64,000 bases of DNA. It comes from Aplidium turbinatum. Taxonomy: Eukaryota > Chordata > Ascidiacea > Aplousobranchia > Polyclinidae. This document shows positions 23,201-35,200 of the stretch, in pieces. A program made the translations under genes and the position numbers. Within the stretch, counting starts at the first letter, position 1. Each line of letters opens with the position of its first letter. Under the pieces are notes generated by a model, which had not been told where the DNA came from, ran no database searches, and worked only from the letters and a program-made list of their open reading frames with translations. The DNA lies in contig OU964921.1 in assembly GCA_918807975.1 (NCBI GenBank), positions 28,236,498 through 28,300,497 on the forward strand, written 5' to 3'.

Positions 23201-26200
23201 TAACAAGGCAGTAATAACAAGCTAAAAGGGAGGCTAAAAGTATAACTGACCCCCTCCCCCATCAATGTTTTGCATAAAACTACAAAATTTTTAGCAGGCC
23301 TATGGCAATGCTTAGCCAGTAACCTTACTTAAAGGCTGTTTTGGCCTGTCTAACACTAACCTTTCGCTATAGCACTGCATATGTTGGTGGTGAACGCAAC
23401 GCCAAATCTTCCACTTTTGACAAAAGTAACAATTTGTTGTTATCATATCTCACAAACTGACGTGATAGGATAAATCTGAGGTCAGATTCGGATTCAGCAC
23501 CCCAAAATTACTCTAAATCAGTCTTCAAAGTTCATGGAGCAATAAAAAATCTTTTTTTGTAGACCGGTGTAATATATGGATTATGCCTGCATTGCGCTTG
23601 GGCAATTGGGCATGTTGAATGTTGATGAAGACTTGCAGTTTTTGTCAGTCGGGGAATTATGTCATTCAAGGTGGCTAACACTTGCTTGTAGGCTACTTAC
23701 GACTCATGTAATCAACCCTTCCAAAAGTTTCATGAACTTGTCTGAGTACTGCGGGTCTGCTACTATTCGGTGAGTCCGATTCGGTGAGTCTGATTCGGTG
23801 AGTTCCTAACCTCTAACCCCTAAACCTAACTCCTAACCCCTAACCCTAAAACGGCAATGATAATTAGGCCATGGTACCCGATAATTATAAAAAAAAATTG
23901 AAAAAATCCCCCGTTAAGGGATCGGACTCACCGAATCGGACTAACCGAATCGGACTCACCGAATCGGACTCACCGAAACAGGCCATTCCGGAGTACTGCA
24001 TAGTGCATCAAGGTTTGCTTCCCATCTTGGTTTGAAATATAACACCACAATTCATTATTATATCTGATGGGTTAAAAAACTTCTTCAACATGTTGCAAAG
24101 AAATCTTCCTAAAGCAAGAAGTAAAAGAGATTTCCAAGAAGGTTTTGGAACGCAATGCATTATTTGCTCAATCTGAAAATGTCATTGTTGGTATGCTAGG
24201 CGATGAAGGCTGCCAAGTTAGAAGAGCAGCAGTCCAACAAATCTATTCCTTAGGTTCACAAGCACAGGAAAAGCAAAGCAAGAATCATGTTGGCTCCTCA
24301 CAAAAAGCAGAAGATGAAAATCAAAAGCTGAGAAAGGAAATTTCACCAGCGGTGCCACCTGCAATATGCAGATTTCTTGTGCAACAGCTTAATAACAAAA
24401 CAAAATCATACCACCAACTTGTGAAGCTTGGTACAGTTCATAAGTCTGAGCCACCTATCATGAGATCGCTAACAGATCAACAGCTTGACAATGTCATCGA
24501 CGAACCTCTGCGGCTGGATTATCCTTGCCACAACCAAGCAGTGGAGCGTTACGTCAATCTTGTGACTGAAGTAAGCTTATATGCTGTAGGTTTTGAAAGA
24601 AGGGATGACCTGGGCTGATTCATCAGGTACGATCTTGTCAATTTATGAAAGAATTCAACAGCAAGAAGCAATTCCCACTAGGGTTAACCCACTAGATTGA
24701 CATGTTCACCTTTTTGTGCTGATTGCTGAAGTCTCAATGTAGTACCGGTAGTCTAGCACATGCAGCAGTATGGAGTATATCAATCTGTGTGCTGGTATTT
24801 TCTTGACAATGATTTCATGGCAGATCACAGTCTACCCATCACCAATTACGTCTACCAATTACACTATATGTTTTATGCACCTACACTTTGAACAGTCCAG
24901 TTAGTAACCCCCAGGTCATGCAGCTGTGTGTGTACATGACATGAGCACTATATTGTATTACCAATCACACTACTGTACCGTTAGATCACTGCCAACATCC
25001 TCTCGATTAACCCTTGTATTCTCTATGTCATGTGTGCCGTATATTATGCATAGTTGCATACTATGCTGTATATTTATTGCACATGCAATAAGCAAAAGTA
25101 TCCAAGTCATCTGTGACCAGTATATGCAGTACAGCATGTGCATTTACCCATTATTATACTTTGTGCTTGCGCTACCGTTTTTGTCCAAAACATTGTCAAA
25201 TATACGTTTTTTGTCATAACTTTTTTTCTAGTGAAATTAAGGCAAAAAGTCCTCTTAGAGCAGATAAAAACATTACAATTCTGCATTATTTGATACCAAA
25301 CTCATGTTCCTAGCACCAGCAGTTCCAAAGTTACATCCGATTTGAGAATTTTGGGGGTCTTCCCCCATAAAATGGGGGGGGGGGTAGCACAGCCAATAGG
25401 TGGTACAACTCCCTGAAACCAGTTTGTTGTTGTTTTTTGCCAATTTCTCAGGGGTGTAGACCCCCTTTTTGTAATTTAAAAAAAAAATTTTTTTTCAATC
25501 CACCCTGTTGTGAAGCTAACAAGGGGATACGGGCAATTGGGATGTGGAGCACCTAGACCTTGACCAAATTCTTTGAAATTTTGTAATTTTGCTTTTTTAG
25601 TCAAGCCTCACGAACAAAAAAAAATAATTTTGTTTTCGATCATTTTTTAAAATTTTGGGGGCACGCGACGCACCCTAACATTAAAAAAACATTAAAAAAA
25701 CAACATATTTTTCTGTTCAATATAACATTTTATGGGAAAATCATTGCCGGTTTAAGCAGCTTCACTCACGGAAGCCATAACATATTTTTCTGTTTAATAT
25801 AACATTTTGTGTGAAAAGCATTTCCGGTTCAAGCAGCTTCACCCATTGCCAGTTTAAGCAACTTCACTCACTGAAGCCATGACCAACAACGCACACGCAT
25901 TAACAAAACAATATATTTTCCTGTTCAATATAATATTTTGTGTGAAAAGCATTGCCCTACGCCCCTACCTGCCAAGCTGATACAATCTACAGACTTTACT
26001 AGGAATAGCACCTAAATGAACGGGCGCCACAGTGCTCCGCACCTAAATATCCAGACTCCACAGTGTGCGCGCCTATTAGACCAGCGCCTAACTGTCAGCG
26101 CCTAAAAGACGTGGACCCTGTATAAGTGTATATGGACCTGCCCTAGCCTGTGTGTATAGATCAGAGGTGACGAACCTGCGGCCCGTCAAAGAATTTTATG

Positions 26201-29200
26201 CGGCCCGCAAAACAATGTGACAATCGCTCATGCATTAAAGACAAAAGACATCTCAAAGCTGTTTTATGCCTTTACTGGTACACCTTTCCTTTGCTATTCT
26301 CTTGCCCTAAACACTTTGCCTAAAAAATCGTTACAGGTCGAGGCTGACAGATGAAAATCTTAGTAGGCTATGCAGTTGAGTTGCCACATCGTCTGTTCGA
26401 CCTAATATTGAACGCTTAGTCAAGCAAAAAACTTTCCAAAAATCCCACTAAGCAAAAAAATTCAATGCTTTAATGTTATTTTTTAATATTTTATGCTTCA
26501 ATGCTGCATTAGATAGCTTCAGCTATATGATTCGCATGGGCTTGTGTTTGTTGTTTGAAAAAGGAATTTTATTAACTGATTTGTTGTTTCGGAGCATAAT
26601 GGTCGAAACATTTAGTCAACTTAAGCAAAAAGGATAGAGCCAAAAAAAAGAAGAAATCATACTCGTATGAAAGCAAGCGCTTCGAAAATTAAACTGTCTT
26701 GGAGTGTCTTCATTATCAGTGCCTGCTGTTGCTTTATCCTTTTTGCTCAAGTTGATTTGTTTTTATTTTTTACTGTTGTATGTTTCGATTCTGCATAAGA
26801 TAATTTCAACTGTGTGGGTTTTATTACTTTCATCTGCCGTTTGTTACTTTTCACGAATAATATCTTGAGTCGCTTCTAAAAGATTTCATAGTAGGTTACG
26901 ATTAAAAAGTTGTGTGGCCCGATAACTCATGTGTAATCGACAAAGTGGCCCGCGACCACAAAAAGGTTCATCACCCCTGGTATAGATGAACCATCGTCCT
27001 TGTTATTTTACTAAAATATTTGATTGGACCTGTTACCTGTTGAATGTTGATGGCAAGTAGAAAATAGTTTGAAGGTGAGTTGTTTCAGCCAGCCTTAACA
27101 TCCATCTTATTTAGGATGTGGAAATGCTTTGTCAAATTTTGGCTAAAGCTCTTTTTGAAACTGGGGACTCTATTCTGCTCTCTGGAAGTGCTTACACCTT
27201 CACTCCAGTGCAACTGTGGGCGATTACTGAAAGACTTCAGCAAGAGAAGCCACCAACAGGTGACATGCATAGGCTAGATATATATACATTTCTTTTATTG
27301 TTTCAGTTGGATACCAAACACTGTGGTTCTGGGTTGTTGTTTCGGTTATAGGTGAATTGTTCGTAAACAGTTGTTCGTAAAACAATTGTTCGTAAACAAT
27401 TGTTCGTAAAATTAATTCTTCGTATACAACAATTCTTCGTATAGGTGAATTGTTCGTAAACAGGTGATAGGTCAATTGTTCGTGAACAATTTTTTCGCAA
27501 CAGCAAGGTTTGTCTTGCAATTTCCGATGAAGGTGCATATTGCATAATGCAAATTTTCCTGAATAACCAAGTTACGACGACATAAACAAATAAGCACAAT
27601 GAAAAAGCGCATTTCTTGTTATTTATTGGAATACAACAATTGTCTGTGTTTAGCAATTCTTTGCTTACACTACCAATACTACTTTAAGTAACTTCGTACA
27701 AATTGTCCACGAGCCAAGTTTAATATGAAAATATTGTGTGCAATTCCACGCAAGTAATCACAAATTTCATCATCTTGAAAGTCTTTCTGCACTGTCCTTG
27801 TACTTCTTCTTTGGAGGGGGTCCTGCCTGGCCACTAACATACTGTTCAATGCAAACCTCATTGAGGTTTTGTTCTCGCTTGATTGCAGATATGAACTTCC
27901 AAATATCTGGATGATTTGCAGATACCTGGAACATGAACCCTCTGTGCCATCCTTCAATGGTATTATTAGTTTTGGGAAGGCCACTGAGGACGCCATCATA
28001 GCAGTTACACATTTGAATTGCAAACATTCGAGGACGGCGCCCTTGACGACGATCTGGGCGCCCAACCCAAGTGTCTTCAAAGTAGTCAATTACTGGCTGA
28101 GCAACATCTGGTAATACATTCCCATCAATGAGAATGTCAAAGGCCCGGCTGACTTCATCAATAGGCACAAAGGCCAGAGACGACAACACTATAATCTTTG
28201 ATAAAGTGAATGTCATCTGAGACACCGAGACCTAACCCTGGCACGCCGTCAGCAAGAAGCGGTTGACTTGATCACATTCTCAACTTATCACTATAATCTT
28301 TGTAATAAAGCTGGCCACTATACAAAAGTTTTGGCTTTCCTTTTTCGCTGCTCACAAACTGTAATGCCATTCTGAATCAGGGACTCTACAGAGTCTACAC
28401 TGTGTCTGCTCGTCTACACTATACAGGTACAGCACGTCTTTAAGCACAATTAGCACATCTCTAGCATATAGGCTACCCTAATTGTTTGTTCGTAAACAAT
28501 TGTAACTGTTTTTTTTTTAAAAGCTGTAGCCTAACTTTTATGAACATTGTCATTTGTTTACGAACAATTAGTATTACGGTCAATTGCATGCCCGAAGAAT
28601 TGCTTTACGAAGAATTGCTTTACGAAGAATTGCTTTACAAAGAATTGCTTTACAAAGAATTGCTTTACGAAGAATTGATTTTACGAACAATTGCTTACGA
28701 ACAATTGCTTACGAACAATTGTTTTACGAAAAACTGTTTACGGAGAAAACGTCGGACACCTGTTGTTTCGCTGAGACTTTTCGGTCATTTGTGCGAAATG
28801 ACTTGAAAAAATTCGGTCATTTTTTCTGATGAAAATATTTCCTTTCAAGTAGCTGATACAAACCAAATTTTGCACTTCCTGACTAGCTACAACATAAGTT
28901 TCGCTGAGAAACATTGTTTTTTTTTTTTGGACATTTTGACCGAATTGACTACCGTATATATTTTTTCAGACATTTTGACCGAATTGACTATATGATATAT
29001 TTTTTTCGGACATTTTGCTAAAAAATCGGTCAATGACCGATAAATGACCGAAAAAAAAACAACCCAGCTGTGGTTTATAACTTGTTCTCACTGAGGAAAA
29101 AGTGGCAGAAAGTATTTTAAGCACAGCAGGGGAAGCTTTGAAACTGTAACTCGACTTTTTTCAGTTTCGATGTTCAATGTTTTTTTTTTTTTTTTTTTTT

Positions 29201-32200
29201 TTTTTCAGATACTGAGGATCCCAAGTTTGACTTTGGTCATGTTTTAGATTTTGTGCAAAAACTGAAGCATCTGCATGTAAGTTGCTTGGTGTTAGACTAT
29301 TCGAATTTCCATATATTTACCAGGATAACTCATTTTATTATGCAATTCTATACAACCCTTAATTTTTTAACATATTAACAGCAAAAACTGACAAGAACAA
29401 GGTTATGTGCCACATAAGGTTTCGTGTAAAACGATAAATAGGCTTAAACTTAATCAAATTGTTGTTCAAACCTTCATTTCAACCAAACATTCATTTTCAT
29501 TCATTTTTGTTTGAATAAATTTGCATCTGGTGATTGTTTACACTAAATCTTAAGTAGTTTTTTATATTAACATTTTGGCTCTGCCTGGTGCATAGCACTT
29601 ATTTGCAACTGCTGCATCTTATTTCTGAAATAGTTCTGTGCTACCGGTAATGCTTCATGTATTATATGAATCATTCGGCCCAAACTGAAAAGCAAAACTA
29701 AAATGAACAGGAAAAAGTAGAATTGTTACCAACTGATGGAAAGCAGTCAATTGAGAGTGTAAAATATGAGAAAATCAAAAATGTTTACACCAACAAAAAA
29801 GGCGAACAGTTGTTGATTGTGACCTAGCAATAAATGACACAATTGTTTTACCGAGTGAAAATGAACTAAAGGGGTTTAATATAGTATCTGCAACAAAAAT
29901 TTTAATACTTCGTCCATTGCGAACGAACAGGCTATTCTTTTATATGTAATCTTAATAGTGAAATGCAATTTCACGCAAAGTGTCAACGTAATTGCAAAAG
30001 AAACTTAATACTTTTGTCAAGTCTGTGCCTTTGTACATTTGTGTTGTGTCAGGTATTATAATGTTTGAAGATGGGTTTGATTTAAGAGATACGAGATTGG
30101 CTTCATCCATTCGGTGAGATGCCGAGTAAAAATCCAGTTTCACCACGTTCTTCTCCACTAAAAACATGTGGCATTCATCAAAACATGTGGCATTCATCAA
30201 AACATGTTTTTCTACTATTTAACAAATTGTACACTTGCACAAATTTCTTTGGTTTTGTTTTGAAGTAATTTTGTATTTCAGATCAAATCCGAGAAAGGCC
30301 GTGTTGGCACAAGCAACATAATTACTGAAAAATTGACCTTTGACCTCTCGGTGTTTCACTCGTTGCAACAGGTGGTCGTGGACGGTTGCAGTGCAGGTCA
30401 AGTACGGTGCCTCAGTGACTTGCGCTATTCAGTGTCGTCCATTGGCATTCACCAATCATTGACAAATTTGCGGGTAAGTATTTTAAAGATTTTGATTCAA
30501 TGCTTTTTTGTGACGTTTCACGCTCGCAGTCATTGTGTTTATCACAAACTAAACAGGAAAATCATTGATCTCTCCTGGTTGCAACGTTGTATTTTTTTGT
30601 GATGACAGTCTATTAAAGCAATCTCTAAGTTATTGAAAACTTTAGAAACTTAATAACAGATTTAAAACGTTGCTTTTGTGCGCAAACAACATAATGATGC
30701 TCGTTGACTACTGGTTGTTATTATGAACGTTGCAATCTACTATTTTGTTTTCGGCAACCTTGCTTGTACAGCCACTGCAGCTATGTTTTGTCACCTGGGT
30801 TATTGTTACTCAACTAGCAGACTAGTCATTTTTTATTTCGTCAACATCTACAGACGATGCCGTCTTTTGTGAGGAAAGCGGTTTGTTTCCTTGTTTTTGT
30901 ATAAATAATTTATTTTTTATGACGTTTATTCTGGTTGAAACACGGCAACAAGCTTTTTTTTGCATCGATCCATGACACAAAGCGTTTAATAGTTCTCATG
31001 ACGACTTTGTCAAACCCCTAAAATTTACTATTTTTGTTGTGTTTTCTTAAGAAGTTATCGGTTCTTCAGCTGTTGTTCCAAAAGGAAACGAAATTCCACA
31101 AGACAGGTTTCGGAGCTTTCTATTTTTTCTCAGTTTGGCAATTATTTGTAGCGCACTATGCAATTTCATAATCATGTGACTGCTATAAATAAGCCGAAAT
31201 TTTTGTTTAACTTCAGCTTTGACTTGAGATCCTGTCTATGGTTAAGAGAAGAAGGATTTTTAATAAACATCCATTATAATATGTTTGTTGTTAAAAGTAG
31301 TGTCACCTTTAGTTCTATTTGTCTTGAGCAAACTTCAAGACAAACTTGTTTTGCTCAGAAGCACTTTTTGATGATACTGTACGTTTTGCGTTAGACCCAC
31401 CGTTGTCCGAAATTTCAATAACCCGCCAGGGCTTATGTGTGGTGGTGGAAGATTGGAAGCAAGTAGGCGTGAATACAAAGCAACTAAATTTGGCGTTCAC
31501 TTTCATGCAATCATTAAAGCGGCTTGAAAGCACACAGCCGCGTGATCTTGAGAGGTGCCGAACCGACGTTCTTTCATTCATGCACGGGCTGTCACCACGG
31601 TACCCGGTCAGTTGGTCGACAGGACAATTGGTCGACAGACATTTGGTCGACAAGACAGTTGGTCGACAAGACAGTTGGTCGACAGGACGTTAGGTCGACA
31701 GAACGATTCATTTTAGGGTTAGGGTTAGTTAACTAACCTTAACCCTAACCTAATCCTAACTCTAACCCTAACCCTAAAATGAATCGTTCTGTCGACCTAA
31801 CGTCCTGTCGACCAACTGTCTTGTCGACCAATTGTCCTGTCGACCAAATGTCTGTCGACCAATCGACCGTGCACCGTCACCACTAGGCCACTCAGCCAAC
31901 ACGCAGTAACATAATACACTCGATACTTCGATGAAACTCATGCATACGGTTACCTGTATTTAAACTACGTTTTTCGCTTGTTATGTAAACAATTAACGCT
32001 TTGGAAAAAATGTTTGATTGCCAAGTAAAATCAAATCTAATAGCGAGGTGCGTTCCATCTAGATTTGTGATTCTGATCAAAAGTATTGTACGCCACTGCT
32101 TATTGCGTTAGATAATAGTCACTTTGTTTTATCAACTTTGCCAGGTAATTGTTGCTTTGTTTCAGACTTTGTTGACTGAAGGATACGACACTGAAGACCC

Positions 32201-35200
32201 TCAGTTGACTTGGCGACGCCTGATCAACGCTGATTTTAGTGACAACACAATTTTTTCTATTGATTCTTCTGTGGTATGTATTTCAACTTTAACAGTAACT
32301 GTTAAGTCAGGATTGGTTACAAAGAATGAAATGCAACAATATTTTTGGTTACATCTGTTGTTTTATGGAATAAAACCACGAAGACGGTTAATTGAAAGTT
32401 GTTCACACATGTAACTTTTTTTTGTCAGAGTGATTTTTTTAGTAATTCAACTTTGTTTCTTGTCTCGTATGCTCAGGCTTCTTATTTTTTTTTTATATGA
32501 TCTTATTATCTATATGCAGTGAAAACGTTTATTTAACGTTTCGCCATGTCTGCCATGCTCACACGTCTACGCAGTGCATGGAAAGGCAATGGTTAGTCCG
32601 TGTGACATGTGTCGCGCAGTCCGAATGTCACCCTTTTGCAATGTTTCTGTAAAACAAGCTTGGGTTTTCTGAAGCACCAGAAGGTGAGCTTCTTCCTACG
32701 ATGGGTCCGATGGGATCATCTAACCAGCTTTTTATGAATTTTTAGTTTTCGAGATCATTGAAAACTTCTGAATATCTCTAGTTTTAAGGTTTTTAGCTTT
32801 ACACGTACTTCCATTAAATGTGAGTCTCGCCCAAGCGATCAGTTTTGTCAACGAAGACTAACCTTTGTTAAAGTGCCACTGATTTTTGTTTAGAAACTGC
32901 TCACTTGCGTGGAATTTCTTGACTTAAGCACGAACAAGATTTCGAAAATCGAAAACCTAGAAGTGAGTTGTCTATTTTGCTTGTTACTTTATTACTGACA
33001 CATGTATGGCTGGATTTCATCTTGTTTTATGAAGCTTGACGCAAGTTGTAAAGATATTGATCTTTTTGCATTGGCTTCTCCGTAGTTTCCAATTTAATTG
33101 AATTATATAGTATATATCGAGGGTTAAATGACAGAACGAGCCAAGTCACCCAAAAGTAGTTTTGAGAAAATGGCATTTTAAAATTTAAAAATTTTAATTT
33201 TAAATTTGAAGTCAAACCACTCTTTTTTACTGTGTGACTATATTTTGGACCTGTGACGGCAAGTCGGCAATGATGACAAAATGAGTTATGTCACATTAGC
33301 TCATTTTGTCAATAGAGATGGTATAGATGCAGAAGCGGCACAATGAGCTATGTAGCAATAGCTCATTGTGTCGTATAGCCCTCTGGACTTAGTTTAAAAT
33401 GAGCAGTCAGTTCTGAGAAACCTGTTCAGGCTAGAACTTAGCTCTTTCGGTCAGTAAAAATACGGGGCTTGAGAAACACTTTCCAGTATCTAACCACAAA
33501 AAATGCAAAAATGGACTTAGTTCGTGCTGTCATTTAGCCCTCGATATGTAGTTTTATTTCAACTGTCTGTGTGAGAGATTGGTCAACAGCATTTTTAAAA
33601 TTGAACAAAAACAAATTTGAATTTCAATTAGAATTTTTCAAGGAACTATTTTGTGCGTTATTGTTTGGCAGGCTTTTCTCTTGTGAATGGTGTTTAGCAG
33701 GATCTTAATGGCAAAACCTAATTTTTAGAATCTATCGAGTCTGACCTTCATTGATTTGAGCCGCAACCAGATCGATGAGTTTGACGTCGCTCACGCCAGA
33801 CTCGGCAACGTGAAGACTCTTATTTTGTCGGATAACAAAATGAGAACTTTGCGTGGTTTGGGCAAGTTGTATTCCTTGGAGGTCTTGGATATTTCAAACA
33901 ACTTTATCGCCGAGGTTTGTTTATGAAAAGTAGCCAAATGCGGGTCACAAAAGATTGAATAATCTCTTTTTTTCTGCTATTGATTGAGGACCTGTTTAGC
34001 TTTTGATGCATGCTGAAGAGCTCATCAGTTGTGACTTGTGATTGAAGCAAAGTTACATTTACATGTGTTGATTTTGATTGATATTAAAAGAACACGCATT
34101 GGAGGTGAGGAAAGCGGTTGCGTTTCAAGGTATAACCTTCCACTGATACAAACCTCCTAAATGAATTCGCGTTTTGAACATGAGCTACTGTCATAAGGCT
34201 ACTGGTAGTTTCTACAAAAATGCGGACATTTGGCTCCCGGCTGGCCACATTTATATTATTTTTACTTTCCATTGCTTCTTGCGAAAAAGAACGACAATTT
34301 TTGTATTACGCAACTTATGCGTGGTGGATATGAGCATGATACGAGCAAGAAAAGTTAAAGTTATCAGAATTCAAATAAACGAGTTTCAGTTGGCTGGCAA
34401 AAAAATCAGCTGAAAATCTATCTCTTCACCATATAGCTAATGGTACTCTGCTACACCTTCATTAAACGAATGAATAATTTGTCACAATATGTTTTTCTTA
34501 GATAAGCGAAGTTGACCATATTGCAAAGCTACCTTGCTTGTCCAAATTGAACTTGTCTGGAAATGCCATCACAGACGATTGTGACTACAGGCCTCAAACA
34601 TTATCACGGTTTGGCAGCAGGGCCTGTGAGATTTGCTTGGACCAAGTACCATCCACACAGAAGGAATTGGATACAGCAGCCGTACTTTATGCTATTTTAA
34701 AGGTGAGGAAGCTGACAAAAATGGAGTGTTAGATGAGTTTTGTTTATGGATATTGAAAGCATTTTTTAATTTGATCTAAACGTAAACTGCTGTAACTTTG
34801 CTGAAGCTCAAGTTAAATCTTTCGATTTTCCAAACTGCATAGGGAAAAGTATTTTGATAAATTCATACAGATAACTTTACTACGGAACTTGATCATGCCG
34901 TGCATGGCATAATTAATGATTTGTTTGTAATTTATGATGACATATTTTTTTTGTCCATGCACGTTTTGTCATTGTTGTCGCTGCTCAAGGAAGGCCAGGC
35001 TGTCGTGGCAGTTTCAAGCAATTTTACGTTTACGGATGTAGTATTTTATAAATAATGCGAAATAACATTTAAAAGTTTGAAATGCAAAATAACGTTTTAA
35101 ATAATGCAAAGTAACATCTATTTGATCTTTAGGACTTTGATCTTTTTGATCTTTGGGACTGCAGTTTCTTTTGCAAGTAAAAATTTACTCGGATATTCGG

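Larger units (their letters stand above)
22722..25676 (+). mobile_element. Inner element with TAGGGTGCGTC ends
   Basis: TAGGGTGCGTCATGTGCCCC at the left is inverted at the right (GACGCACCCTA, 25666-25676). No clear target duplication was found. It encloses the transposase-like relic 23576-24618 and an internal inverted repeat, so it is the best candidate for the element that encodes that protein. Confidence 0.55.
21241..26118. mobile_element. Large inverted-repeat transposon of the GTCTTTTAGGC family (4.9 kb)
   Basis: Left end AGGAGCAAGTCTTTTAGGCG and right end CCTAAAAGACGTGGACCC belong to inverted repeats that extend about 250 bp (21241-21500 against about 25840-26118). Target duplication TGCATAAG / TGTATAAG (7 of 8; 21233-21240, 26119-26126). 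Nested parts: an inverted repeat 21510-21600 against 22605-22700, an inner element 22722-25676 with a transposase-like relic, and subterminal repeats. The 248-bp palindrome at 15339 shares its ends. Superfamily unknown to me; an 8-bp duplication is compatible with hAT or P types. Confidence 0.8.
27329..29067. mobile_element. MITE with CTGGGTTGTT ends in intron 5, split by a Mutator-type element
   Basis: Ends CTGGGTTGTT and AACAACCCAG, inner CGGTCATTT motifs inverted on the two sides, perfect 8-bp duplication CTGTGGTT (27321-27328, 29068-29075). Without the insert 27345-28760 it is about 310 bp. It fills nearly the whole intron and ends 141 bp before exon 6. Confidence 0.82.

Noticed and set aside
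27869-28114. 81-codon + frame in intron 5
   Set aside because: Antisense shadow of the MULE transposase fragment.
31717-31780. Chromosome end or fusion point
   Set aside because: The TTAGGG-type repeats are short, face each other at the centre of a MITE with a target duplication, and similar tracts occur in other MITEs.
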